Assembly (NCBI GenBank): GCA_918026815.1
Contig: CAKJVC010000066.1
Coordinates: forward strand, 372,001-436,000
From: Chalara sp. BL73
Taxonomy: Eukaryota > Ascomycota > Leotiomycetes > Helotiales
Reading direction: 5' to 3'
Length of the DNA: 64,000 nucleotides
Each line of letters begins with the position of its first letter. The stretch's first letter is position 1. Shown in pieces: positions 36,501 through 47,802 of the stretch. The notes below the pieces were generated by a model. The model was not told the DNA's origin. It was given only the letters and a program-made list of their open reading frames with translations, and made no database searches. Position numbers and translations under genes: made by a program.

Positions 36501-36747
36501 GAGGTGGGATCCGATGGGCAGCGATTGGGCAAACCTTATTAACTCGTCGATTTGGTGGAGAAGGGAGTAGAAAATCTCGCCGAGCATCCTCTTCTCTTTC
36601 GATTTGCATCTGATTACGACGAGCTGCTCGTTCTGCTCTAGTGGTGGACGGGACTTGGGTATTCGAGTTCGCCTTTTCAGCCTTGCGACGAGCACCACCA
36701 CGCTTGGTGATCGCGTTATGCTTGTTGCGCTGACTCGAAGACATCAT
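33522..36747 (-). CDS. Unrecognised nuclear-type protein with an internally duplicated domain
   Basis: Exon 1 36747-35289 and exon 2 from 35236 are joined by an intron (35288-35237, GTAAGA, branch-like TGACTAAT, ending TTAG) that keeps frame and removes the first stop. Exon 2 is open to a stop at 34419. A third coding-like segment (34412-33522), in a different frame, continues with two basic clusters (LKRKAPGDDEEE...RKRSR; TSKRKAEF...SKRQR) and a Ser/Pro/Ala/Gln-rich tail. GTAACA...CTAAAG at 34420-34375 looks like an intron but does not land in that frame, so the last junction is unresolved. The N-terminus is Arg/Lys-rich, then an acidic-basic coil at about 150-190. Two related ~140-residue units follow (35955-35510 and 35120-34684). 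I know no family for them. Basic clusters suggest a nuclear location. Without the third segment the protein would end at 34419. Confidence 0.6.
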
Positions 36748-38261
36748 CTTGAGTTCTTGGACAGGTCGTAAAAGGAGTAGGATTATGTGTTTGGGATGTT
36801 GCGAGCTTTTGGAAATAAGGCTGGTTGGGAAAAGAATTTGATGTCTGCCGTTAACAGAAACTTGGAGATGAAGTTTTTCGGAAGGAAGGGTCCTTTAGCT
36901 CTTCAAGAGAGGCCTGGCAGTGAATCAATCGTCTGATATGGCGAGGCTGTCGACCTGGCTTGTAAGGCAACAATGTTACTGCCCCCTTTTTATTCTCGCT
37001 TAACTATTGTATTTAAATGCCCCACCACAAGCCATCAATTTGTAAATCAAAGCTCAATCTTAACTTGTGAATCTGCCTAAAGGGCTTCAACTGAGCTCTC
37101 GATATTCCATATTTCCTAGCACATCAGTCCCAAGCGGGATAGATATCCCACTCATGCAACCTTCACTCATTATGCATTCCCAGTGTCAAGTAGTCCCTTG
37201 CACGTCTCGCATTATACAGAACGGAACAGAACCCCGCCCTGAGCTTCCGAGTTATGGTTGACATCGTCAAATATTCTTCTGTCTCGTCGTTTAATTGCAT
37301 TGACGAGCTTTCCATGGTATTTCCTGTTGGAATTATCACGGGTGCGAAGAAGCTAGTAAGCGTTATTTCCTCCCCGTCCATATGCTAAAGCGTCAGAGGC
37401 TCGAATTAGATTTCCTTCTCCAGTTGACACCGAACGTGAAATATGCGGCCAGCAAGGTCATTCGGTGGATGGGTGTCAATCTAAGCCTATGCATCGGCCT
37501 ATGCGACATGGATTTGTGGAAGTTTGGCTAAAGAAATGATAGACTTATAGCCTAGCTCAGATAGAAATAATCCTGCTTTGAAATCGTTATAATTCCTATT
37601 TGTCCAGATGACCTTGTGCATGGGTTCTTTGTTTGATGTTTAATATTCCATTTGTAGAGCTTCATAATGAAATCTAAGCAACACGGTCCCCTTGCAGCAT
37701 CTATCAATCAACGACTATCACAAACTTCATCAACATTTCTCCTGTGATTGAAAATGGCTCATTGCAAAGTAGGTTAGCTAGAGGGGTTAGCTTGAGGGAT
37801 TAACTTGAGAGGTTAGCTACATGCATTGGCTACATGGGTTAGCAAAGTGGTAGCTGAAAGGATTGGCTTGGAGGTAACTATGCTCGAGGAATAATGATCG
37901 GCAACTCCGCCCGCGTCAGATCTACTTCCGTCCTTTCCCAAGCTTTTCAGACTGCGTGGGTAGTCGCCCGTTATGTTCCTTGCTTCGGTCCACTCCCAGA
38001 TATCCTTCAAATTTTTACATTTGAACTGCTGAGTGTCGTCTAAAATATATATATAATGTTACTTGCCTCAAGCAAATCGCCGGGGCGCCATATCCACATG
38101 AGTGACCCAATTCGGAACACATTAAATGCGGGATAAATTCAAAAGAAATCACATATATTATCTAATTTTTCAAATACTTTAAGCGCATTTCTCTCCGACC
38201 ACATACATTTCACCATTGAACAAATACTTATTCGTATAAAATAGAAACCCGAACACCACCA
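36748..38261. other. Intergenic region
   Basis: About 1.5 kb, AT-rich, no gene seen apart from the degenerate minisatellite listed separately. Confidence 0.5.
37771..37878. repeat. Degenerate minisatellite, ~13-bp unit
   Basis: Variants of GGTTAGCTTGAGG recur: GGTTAGCTAGAGG, GGTTAGCTTGAGG, GATTAACTTGAGA, GGTTAGCTACATG, then looser forms (GGTTAGCAAAGTGG, TAGCTGAAAGG, ATTGGCTTGGAGG). Spacing is about 13 nt at first and irregular later. Confidence 0.6.
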
Positions 38262-38869
38262 CTATATGGCTACCGCTACACAAAATATTACCAAGAAGCT
38301 CAGAAACAGACTTGAATTTGGTATCGATTGCGTTGCCAAGCTAAAATGTCCAGGAGGCGGTGGCATTGTTATTCTTGATGTTTGCGACGGCTGAGAAGAT
38401 GACGCGGTGTTCGCGGGCGACGGCGCGGCGCTTGTGGGATATACGATATTGGAGGTGTTAGTTGCTTAATGAATCAGCGGGCTTCTTAGGTTATCTTAAG
38501 AACTATAGACCTACAAGGGGTAGCAGTAGGGATTGCTTGGTTCGTGATTGTGCCGACTTCGCAATACGCATGAAACACATCCATAGCAGAGCTTGCTTGT
38601 GAATCCAGGCCACATTTTTGTTTAACAGCCTGCGATATAAGAGAGTTGACCTCGCTGGAGCTGTCTGTGCAGAAACAGCTGTACGTCGTGTATTCCTTTG
38701 CACCACAGTATTTGACCATTCCTCGAACGATACTGCTAACAGGGTTCATAGCACATGGAGATAAAGAGCTGTATTCAGGAACCAAATTGATCCAAACCGT
38801 ATTGGCTGTTCCTTGCAGAATTAACAGCGTGAGGATGAGGATGAGGATGCTGAAATGCTGAGCTACCAT
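38262..38869 (-). CDS. Small Cys-rich secreted protein with GPI-anchor signal (CFEM-like)
   Basis: Two exons, 38869-38515 and 38464-38262, 185 residues. The first has a strong signal peptide (hydrophobic ILILILTLLIL, likely cut near residue 23). A compact domain follows with six cysteines including SCFC (C...C...CxC...C...C), resembling fungal CFEM-type ectodomains but short of the usual eight. The intron (38514-38465, GTAGGT...TTAAG, 50 nt) was added because exon 2 reads in frame as a Ser/Thr/Pro linker and ends in a hydrophobic stretch (SLFLSFLVIFCVAVAI) directly before the stop. That is the layout of a GPI-anchor attachment signal; small Asn/Ser residues precede it. Such proteins sit on the plasma membrane or wall and act in haem/iron capture, adhesion or host interaction. 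Function here is open. Confidence 0.65.
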
Positions 38870-40688
38870 TGCTGATGAATTAAGCTTTGTGAAGGAGTTA
38901 TTTCGGAAGATTAGAACGTTTAGATCTGGGGCCTTGTTGATAAATACCTTGAGAGGATTATCTTTCTGTCTACGCTACTTTACAAAATCTAGAAGCCGCA
39001 AAGATCACTACCAAAAGTTCCCGTAAGACGCAAATCCTTTTCAAGGATATTTTGGAGAATTACATGGGATATGCTGGCATATGTTTACAGTTTTGGACCC
39101 CAGCTTCCTAGGATATCCGGCATGACATTATCCTTCCTAATCGAGTGGATTCAGGAGGTAGCTGAGCTTACCCGATATTAAAAATCAAACTCTCACCACT
39201 GCTTTAGGTTGAGTTGGCCAGCCATGTCCTTAATATCCCCAACATTCGCCAATAAGAAATCGCCCGTAGAGCATATTATGCGGCTTTGTGCGACATCTTG
39301 AAAAGGAATCGGCATGCAGGGTACTGCATATGACCTGTCAAATTTCCTTCTGAGGCGGAAACGGCCACCCGTTCCTCTGGTACAGAGCCTCATGCCGAGA
39401 TGCCAACCGTTGGAGCACAACAGCCACTGATAAAATTGATTGACCCTACCTGAGCGGTTTAGTTCCAGCCTTATCGTTTCCCAGGGGCTAGTCTTAACTT
39501 CCAGACGGCATGGTGATAACGGTGGCTTGGGGGCTGTCATATCTGACAAGCTACTGTTAAAGGAGTACATCCTGCCTCCTACTTGTGTTTCTATAATGCG
39601 GGCTAGACATCTGCTGACTAACATAGCAAAGCAAAAGATGCCCGCAGCCGTTTCTGAAGTTTCTTCACAATCACTTTGCTTGAGCATGAAATTATAATTC
39701 TGTCTGCCTTAAATATTGATCATTCGCTCTTAACCCACGGACGCGATACTCTTGGTATATTGCGACCTCTTTAACAATTTGAGATTCTGGTATTGCTTCC
39801 ACTTAAGCCTTTTGATACTTGCTCTGTCCACTGTAATGCGGGGGCGAGACCCGATGTGACCATATTATCAAAGTGGCGGATTCCGATGCTGCAGATGCAG
39901 ATGCAGGTACTGACTCAAATCTGCGAATCACATCATAGCCCCGGCGCACTCTGTTAAAAACATAAGCAGGATCCACCATGGACCCCAAAAGATAAAGGTT
40001 TCCTTTTTGCACAATCTAGGGAGGGTATTTTTCAAAAGCCACCCAGTTCTAAAGCTGACTCTGTTAAATCCAGACAAATCAGAGATGTGATAGATGTGAT
40101 ATGCGGGACGGAAATCAAAACGAAGGCGTTTCAGGATCGGCTATATCCGACTTAGATAATCAATAGAAATTAATAGAGGAAGCTGTGCTAGGAGCCAGCT
40201 TAACGTAATCCCGGGATTTTCAGCATTTAAATTCAATATCAAGCGATGAGCAGCTCCTGGATCGACATAGAAACTGTGTGCCGTGATAGATTCTAAACAT
40301 ATTGGTTCGTGATATAATATGATATCATCCACAAAACAATTTCGAACCTTGAAATATCAGAGCATATAATACACCCTATACTGGCCAATTGATTCCCTAA
40401 AAATGGTACGCTGAATTCAAAGCGTACGTAATGCACATGCAGTCCACAGCTGTGGCAGTATTATTCCTGTTGGCATACACTGCAGGGTTGTGCATTTAAG
40501 TTACCACACGGTGCTCATTGGACTACACCTCCTGTTTCATCTCGAATATCATCCATACTTGATAGACCTCCCTATCCTTCCATGATTGAAAGTGTGAAGG
40601 GCAAAGCGAAATATGTGAAAAGTGACGATAAACTGTCACAATACCCTCTTCAACAACACAAAGGCTCGTGTGTGGCGAAACGTTTTCC
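38870..40688. other. Intergenic region
   Basis: About 1.8 kb. One ATG-initiated 164-codon minus-strand frame at 39193-39687 lacks signal, domain or splice support. A short GCAGAT repeat lies at about 39890-39906. Nothing else seen. Confidence 0.45.
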
Positions 40689-42270
40689 ATGGACCAACAG
40701 CAGCTAGATCACCATGCTGTTGCGCAGGTATCGCCAACAATCCCACTTTCTCTAAAGCCAACTCTCACCCGGGCTTTTTCTAGCGATACTCCTACACTTA
40801 CAGGGATGCACAGCTTCGGAAGTCTTCTATCTACAAATGATATTGAAAGTGCTAAAGGTGGACAGACTGACACCGGTCTCAAAGAACTACGGTTACAACG
40901 GAGAGTGCTACAGAATCTCCCCTTTTCCACAAATTCATCGCAGAGGGTCGCTCAACAAATGATCTGCATCTTCGTTGCCTTTGTCGTTATATTGATTCTG
41001 GTATCGAGATTTCCAGATAATACTTCATGGTTTGCGGTGGCGGCCATTGGCATCCTCTCTTCCGCCGGTCTTCTGCTGTATGCTGTGTGGAGCTTCATCT
41101 CCCTTCGACAAAACCGTGGGTGTATAGGTCGCAGGGGAAATAACAAGCTAAAAGGATAATAGAAGCCTATAGCGCTAACCTCGGAAACACTGCTGCTGTG
41201 GTATTGCTCACGATACCATTGATCACCGTCTTGTATCTGAAGTTATGGTACCCTCAATTAAATCACGACGTTATGACTACCACTATTGACATGGTAGTAA
41301 GTTATATTCTTCGCGTTAAGATGTAACCGCTAACAAAGGATCTAGGATGAAATTGAGTTCCCATCTATTGCCTTGTTTCAACGGAAGGATTGGTCATCTC
41401 AAGCAAATCTCAGAGGCCGTTTCTCAGAAACCTCCGGTTCAAAATGTTTCCTCGGCTGGTACAACGAAACTGCCCCATCATGTCACGACTTGCCAGCAGG
41501 ATCCTTGAACAACGATACGCAGTGCACTTGCAGAGATTTGTGGTATGAGCATTTCAAAGATTGAATAGATGAATGATTTTAACTTCGCCAGGTACAATAA
41601 TGATCAAGTCATTGAAGACTTCGTGTGGATGAACACTAGTTACCGCTACGTAGCCTTCAACTCTCCACCATGGCTCTCGACGAGAACGCCAACATACATG
41701 CTGCTCTTGCAAGCATTTTTTGATTGTGAGAATGTCTAAAACCATTTCCAAAGCTTAGAGGCTGACCTCTCCCAGATAATGCCCAGAAAGCAAAAGATGA
41801 CTCCAGCAGCTACAATCCTAGCTTGTACGTGGCTATATACGATCCTGTTTTGGGCATGCAAAAGGCTTTTCAGCAAGGGTATACAAGAATGAAGTTAATC
41901 AATGCATACAGCATTGTCGCAATCAACATTGGACTCCGCAAACGGCAAGCTCCTGAACATAAACCAGCATATGATTACACCCTAGACATATCTTCGTCAC
42001 CTGTGGCAGAATTGCCGATGCCATGTGATACAAGTACCGTATTGACATATCAGTACGCTTGTCATACCAGCCTCTTTATCACCATACCCAACTTTGAAAG
42101 AACCACAATTGTCAGACAGAAGAAGCTGGACTGGTTGGTGGGCAGGCAATCTACAGCTCATTAAAGTTTAAGCTAATATCTTATAGGGTGTTGCAGCCTC
42201 TTTAGGTGCCTACTTCTCGCTTGTTCAGTTTGTTAGCTGGATTGTATCAACTCAAGCGTGGAAAGTATAG
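40689..42270 (+). CDS. Multi-pass membrane protein with Cys-containing ectodomain, family unknown
   Basis: Six exons: 40689-41115, 41163-41296, 41346-41542, 41592-41725, 41776-42137, 42187-42270, total 445 residues. Each intron is GT-AG, 47-50 nt, and every junction preserves frame, which is strong evidence for a real gene although no single open frame is long. The start is ATG 40689, not the GTG upstream. Layout: Ser/Thr-rich cytosolic tail; two close membrane helices (ICIFVAFVVILILVSRF; FAVAAIGILSSAGLLLYAVW); a third (TAAVVLLTIPLITVLYLKLW); a large loop with CFLGWYNETAPSC and DTQCTC plus N-glycosylation sites; and a final helix (GVAASLGAYFSLVQFVSWIV). I recall similar uncharacterised proteins in plant-associated ascomycetes but no named family. 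It is first in a same-strand set leading to the caspase-fold gene. Confidence 0.68.
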
Positions 42271-43154
42271 CACAGGGTGCAGAGCTGACCAACTGAAGAA
42301 AGCAGAAGTCTGAGGCCATAAGATCGCTGTTCTATTTTATACCATGCACTAAGTGGCGAATGCGTGGGTAGCCTTGTGAATGTATTTAAGAAATAACGGA
42401 GGAAGGATCAAAGAGAATATTATAAACTAATCCAGCATATGAAGATAATATCACAATCGCGCTTATTTTAGAACCTTCTAGTCGACATTCAGTTCAATTA
42501 AGCTTTAGTTTATGGATTTTTCAGAAAATAAGCAGGTTTCACGAGAATTACGCATCTACCCTTCACTCCTTGATATGTGAAAATCACGTGTGGTCTTCAA
42601 ATTTTGGTGCCTGCTTGCACAGGACTGGCAAGGCATACACAACTTCACGGGTAGCTTTGATGTAGTGCGAGTCTGCAGAGTCATACGCTGTGCCTTCAAA
42701 ATCAGGCTAACGAGTACGACAGTTAGTTGGAATCGAGCCTTTCGTGCTACGAGCCCTCGGTACCCAAGGCAAGGCCGGTGAAGATATCTCTGGTGAACAA
42801 TCAACATAACATGAGGCTGAAGAGCCCATTGTTCAACCAACCTCACCGACGAAAACAAATTCTGATCCTAGCGGGCCTCTGCCTTTAGTTAAGCAACATG
42901 CTTGATGTCTCTCTGTCGGATCGGACAGCCGTTACACGTTAACACGAAAGTTGGCATGCCTTGGAAGGACAAATCGGCACCTGACGATGACTCACTTCGT
43001 TGTCTACGTCAGGCAGCACCAGCAGCTCGCCTCACTTCTACGCCTACTCGGTTAGCGACACATGTTCCCAATGTTTCCTTCTACCTCCTCCATCTTCTTT
43101 AGCCCTGTACCGCCTGCTCAACCTCACCTCTCACAACCTTAAGCACGTATTGAA
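42271..43154. other. Intergenic region
   Basis: About 0.9 kb between the membrane-protein gene and the small gene at 43155. No gene seen. Confidence 0.5.
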
Positions 43155-43772
43155 ATGAAACTTGTGGCGATGCCTCCACAAGCCAGGACAGATTCCACAG
43201 GAGCGGCGGCTGTGGGTTCCTTCACACCAACTCTCGATGACACTTATTGGCTCTTCGGTGAAAATATGCCTCGCCTCCTGACGCAGCTATTCTCTTGCAA
43301 GGCAGAGTTGATGTCAATTGAGAAATCTCAGGCTCTTTTCCCCAAGGCCGTCCGGTCGAATCTGCCTGACGGGCGTGGTCTGAAGGCAGAGAACATGGTC
43401 ATCGTAAAGGTTTGGGGAACTTAATCACCTATGCTATGCAATGCTCACCGTGCTAGAATCTGACCGAAAGACCCGATGCACGATCATTCAGAACTCCTCG
43501 GAAAGAGAAAACCAAACTAGTGAGTGCTCATACCTAGACACGTCTTTGAGTCTGTCTGATAGCTTCAGCCTGCTCCCAATTACAAGATAGGAGAACAAGC
43601 GTGGCTCACGATCAATGGCCGTAGCGGCTCCTTCAAGGTGGCAATCGCTTCGGACGGGGTTTGGGATGTCACTACGGAGCAGTGGTACTTCACCGTGAGG
43701 CAGACTGACGGAAAGCTGTACAGTGAAGGGACACCGGTCAGCGAAATGGAACTGGACCGCAGCAAGGATTAG
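43155..43772 (+). CDS. Small hypothetical protein with a beta-rich C-terminal domain
   Basis: Three exons, 43155-43409, 43457-43519, 43569-43772, 173 residues (an internal start at 43170 is possible). Intron 1 (43410-43456) has a weak donor GTTTGG; intron 2 (43520-43568) has a good donor GTGAGT. Both are phase 0 and remove stops. The last exon, PAPNYKIGEQAWLTINGRSG then FKVAIASDGVWDV, TVRQTDGKLYSEG and VSEMELDRSKD, resembles short SH3-like beta-barrel modules found in small fungal proteins (GxxVWL...GxF.VA...G...L...NG). This resemblance is by eye only. The protein is basic in the middle (RTPRKEKTK). Function unknown. Confidence 0.45.
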
Positions 43773-43902
43773 GCGTCCTGAGCTGTTTAAGCCGGGCGTT
43801 GTGTTACCTGATAATCTTACAAAGGTGGTGTTCTGGCTTATATGTGTAAATTCGCATCCCATGATTGGGTTATTATTCCTGTACAGATATTATGCAAGCC
43901 AC

Positions 43903-45503
43903 ATGACAACTGTAGCGCAGCCTTGCGCGAGTAAGTGTTCATGTATCCTTGAAATCAACTTGTATTGATGAGAAACGATTCAAGAATTCAGCATTGAAAT
44001 CGGCAATGACTTCATTTGAAAGGAAGGAAGATCTCATGGAGAAAGGAGGACTGTGTGCTCAAGTGCCAGAGTGTCAGACATGGGTGCCAACAAGCCCAGG
44101 TTCTCCTCCTTTGCATGTCCAAGCGCCTAAAAATGACTCGGAAGGGGTAAGAGAGAATGGTGAGATTCAGATGCCGCCAAAAGAGGTTGCCATACGTCCT
44201 AATCGAGAATTGAAGCAAAACGAGATACCAGTCCAATTCAGTCATTCGGTTATCGCCTGCTTGTCACATTCAAAAACCTCCGCCACCTAATTCTATCTAG
44301 ACGGCAGAGGGCAGTAGAATCTAGAAAAACAATTGTACGGACGCGTACGTATACTTGATGCAACAGATAGTACTTTAAAGTATTATAAAGCACTGTATGC
44401 TAATCGTTTGGAAGTCGCGCAATGTCCGGAAGGTTATCCACGACTCGCTGCGTTTCTCGACAGTGACGAAAACTTCATGCTGTATCGAAGATTCGGATTC
44501 CTCCAGGCTCGGCTACTGCTGAACAAACAAGACGAACTGAGGGACCTCGAAAAGAAGCTGGATCGCATGGATAGCGTGGACGAGAAGACAGATCCGAGCC
44601 TACTAAGGTCACGCGAGAAATATGTTCTTTCAAATGATCGGCGGAAGAAGCTTTTCCATGACATCGAAGAGAAGTTCAAGGAATATGGTAATGCGACAGA
44701 ATTCTTTTCCGTTATATTTTTTGCTCTTGAAACTCATAACGCCTTTAGTATCGCTTCTAAATGCTGGCCGAGACCTTGCCAACTTCAATCGCCCACCTAC
44801 AAGAGATTACATGAGCGTGAAAAGCTACTTTGACGAAGAAGATCCACTTTGCAACCTTGAAAGTTATATATATTGTAAAGAGGACTTAATAACACTTAAA
44901 CCCGGTCAAGAGAACGCGTGGCTAGATGCATTTGTTGAAAAGGTTTTGCAAAAACTGTCATGCAGATTTGTCAGGGTATGTTACTAGGCCGCGTTGAAAA
45001 ATCTTCTCTAACCTCTACACCAGTATCTCTTCAGCGGCCCAGTTAGTCTTGCACCAAATCCGATTCCGAAAACTTTCTCTAAGCTGACGATCTATATGAC
45101 TCAAGGAACTCTCCAGAAAGACTGATCCTAGGGATACAGGCGTCATGCTCTACAGTCGAAGAAGGATCGACTTCGTAGTATCTCTAATCATTACAATCAT
45201 GATCCTAGTCTTGCTAATTGTGCCTGTCTATATCCTTTGGAGTCTAACACGTGTGGAGCCCTCGGGCAAGGTCATTGCAGTCATCATAGGCGTGCTTTTG
45301 ATATTTACCATGGTGTTTTCTGGAGCCTTGTCCCTATTTACAAGAGCAAAGCGTCATGAGATCCTTGCATCGGCAGCTGCGTATGTTACGAGCACAAATT
45401 ACAAATCCACGCACTAACAAATGCAAAACACAGATACTGTGCTGTCCTTGTAGTATTTATTGGAAACGTGGACCAGTTTTCTGGACCAAAGACGGACAAT
45501 TAA
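43903..45503 (+). pseudogene. DUF6594-family membrane protein gene with a frameshift
   Basis: The core is recognisable DUF6594: CPEGYPRLAAFLDSDENFML, FGFLQARLLLNKQDELRDLE, then RKKLFHDIEEKFKEY. Introns 44688-44748, 44976-45023 and 45381-45433 are GT-AG and in phase, giving LLNAGRDLANFNRPP, the VEKVLQKLSCRFVR segment, and the C-terminal membrane helices (VSLIITIMILVLLIVPVYIL; VIAVIIGVLLIFTMVF; YCAVLVVFIGNV). After 45024 the reading frame meets TGA at 45123-45125, while the helices continue in another frame (DTGVMLYSRRRID). No splice pair reconciles them, so a one-base indel near 45100-45130 is likely. The 5' part is uncertain: ATG 43903 with a GTAAGT intron (43931-43991) leads to a Lys/Glu-rich segment, but its join to the DUF6594 exon (beginning before 44380) is not resolved. 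DUF6594 proteins are fungus-specific, of unknown function. Confidence 0.6.
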
Positions 45504-46408
45504 GTATTTCTACCAATCAATAAGTGGGAATCTTGACCGTATTTGTTTCTGTCATTAGGTTGAACATGAAAATAGCTAGATCTTCGGAACCCTAGAATAC
45601 ATTGAGGCTTGAGAGTGTAGTGAGAAAGTCCAGACATATAAAATCAGGAACTTTCACAATTGGTGTCCAATTGTAGGAATTCAAGCTCACCATTTCCATC
45701 ACGAGTTGCTATTTAGTAGGATATAATATGCAGAAACTCTTTCAAAATTCTAAGATGCCCGCCCTGCATCGGTGAAGACATGCAGATCATTGGAACATTC
45801 AATTTAGTTTTGTCAACAACCAATCAGAAATAAATAAAGCTTTTCATAAGCTTCACTCCAGTCTTGCGAGTTCAAAGCAAAATAATTGTGCCATACTTTC
45901 TTAGGCAACTAAGAGTGGAGTGGCAGTTCATGTACAAAAGTCTGACGTATGCTGCGAATGCCTCCAAGTGCCTTGCAAGAAGCTATGTACCCTGAATAAA
46001 TAGGTCTAGGTCTGCCTGTGTAACCATCGAGCCTTATCATTCGGCGACTAAGAGCCTGTAAAATCAACGTACCAAGCCCCCAGGTGTGGCTGTACCCCAA
46101 TCTACGCTCTTCAATGAAACTGGGCACACCGCTCAGGCTTTTTGTGAAAACCAGCCTCACCCGGAATGATCGATTGAGTTGAGCGATGCATGCCAGGCCC
46201 TTCTTTTCAATAGGCTGGCTTCAGTTAAGCAAAAGCTGCGCCGACTCAATTGATTCTGTAGGGCTGCCTTCCTTAGGCTGTCCCTATTTAAAACCTGCCG
46301 AAGTTGTATGTGGAAGATATATAACTGCTAAGAAACATTTTCCGCTGCTTTGGTGATAGTTCTTGATTTTCATGCTTAGCGTCAGGACTTTCTAGAGCAC
46401 TTTCAATA
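45504..46408. other. Intergenic region upstream of the caspase-fold gene
   Basis: About 0.9 kb, AT-rich. No gene or clear motif seen. Confidence 0.5.
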
Positions 46409-47802
46409 ATGAACACTGCAACAACATTCCCGGAAGACAATATAATTGATCTAGAATGCTGCGAAAGTGGAGAACTTGCCTCGATTCTACATGGACAGGA
46501 AGCGCTCGCTTTGGAGGATGCCGCTGTCCGAAGAGTATGGCAGGAGGAAATGAAGGATTTTGGTCTAAAGGGCAAAACACACAGAAACGTCGCGGTCCTG
46601 ATGATCTCTTTCGTGAATGAACTGGACGATCTAGATATAACCGCAGAGGTCGAGAAGCTTGGATGCGTGTTCAAAGACATATTCCACTATCAAGTTGTCA
46701 AAAAACAGCTTTCAGCAAAGAATCCTCCAGGAATTCAATTAGCTAAACATCTTATTGACTTCGTCTATGAGCACGATAACGGATTAACTCTTCTTATTGT
46801 CTACTATGCAGGGCATGGAATTCCAGGAAAGCCAGGAGAACTTTCTTTAGCAGGGTAACAATACCAAAGACCACACGCAATAATGTAACAGCTAACTATA
46901 ATTATAGGTGTAGAAGGCCAGACATAAAAGAGTCCATCGAAAACTCAGCCGCTTGGCACAGGTCCGAGCATATTCTACAAGATGCAAAAAGCGATGTGCT
47001 GCTTATTTTCGACTGCTGTTATGCCGGAAACCTTATCGCCCCACCTGGAAGATCCTATTTTTCTAGCCGAAGTTATGAATGCATTGCGGCTTGTGGGAAA
47101 GACTCGAAAACAGCGTTGCCAGGTCCCCATTCATTCACGTCGGCGTTGATTTGGGCATTAACGACGTTAGTGTCAGAAGACTCCAAACGAGAGAAATTCA
47201 CAACTTTAGAGTTGCAGACCAAAATCATGAATGCCCCCGATTTTCCCAAACAACAGTTTGTTCCTGTTGGAGAATGTACCGAGCCATGCGATCAAAGGCT
47301 GATACTCGCGCCACTTCAATTTACAAGTGATTCTGAATCGGAAAGTCCGAGCACAAGCTTGGACAACGTCAATAATGAACAACTAGGCAAATATTGGATT
47401 GATTTACGGCTTTGGTACCCTGAAATGCCGAATACTGAGGAGGTTAGAGGCCTTGCCGCTCGATTCAAAAGACTCATGATAGACAATGTTATTAAAGCAC
47501 AGCGTATAGATTGCCAAGGGTTGACAGATGTTGAATTGACAAGACGCGAGAAGGAAAATTTATTCTTTCAGCGGTGGAAATCGTTCGTCAAACATCGCAA
47601 AGAGAGTAGAATAACTATTTCCCAGGCACCATCAACAAACGGCTACGACAGCGCTACAGAGATCAAAAATACAGGCAGGGGCACGTCAAACCAATTCGGG
47701 CAGGGCATACGACTTATGCACCGCGCTGTGGCGATTGCACTGCTCTTTGTAAGCCTGCGCGTGGTGGTCTGGACTGCGGACAGATTATATCGCATCGTCT
47801 AA
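46409..47802 (+). CDS. Caspase-fold (peptidase C14) protein with C-terminal membrane anchor
   Basis: Two exons, 46409-46854 and 46908-47802, 446 residues. The intron (46855-46907, GTAACA...ATTATAG) lies between the two catalytic residues and is in phase. The caspase p20-like core is at about 55-200: strand NVAVLMISF, catalytic His136 in YYAGHG, strand VLLIFDCCYAG with Cys186 aligned to metacaspase DSCHSG. A p10-like part follows (PHSFTSALIWALTTL, KFTTLELQTKIM, QQFVPVG). From about 280 a helical region precedes one transmembrane helix near the end (AVAIALLFVSLRVVVW), then about ten residues, so it is probably tail-anchored with the protease in the cytosol. It lacks the Pro/Gln-rich prodomain of standard fungal metacaspases. 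Caspase-like domains of this type also occur as effectors of fungal NLR-like systems. Substrate unknown; the dyad looks intact. Confidence 0.83.

Noticed and set aside
39193..39687. 164-codon minus-strand frame with ATG
   Set aside because: No recognisable domain or signal and no splice continuity; might be a relic but unsupported.
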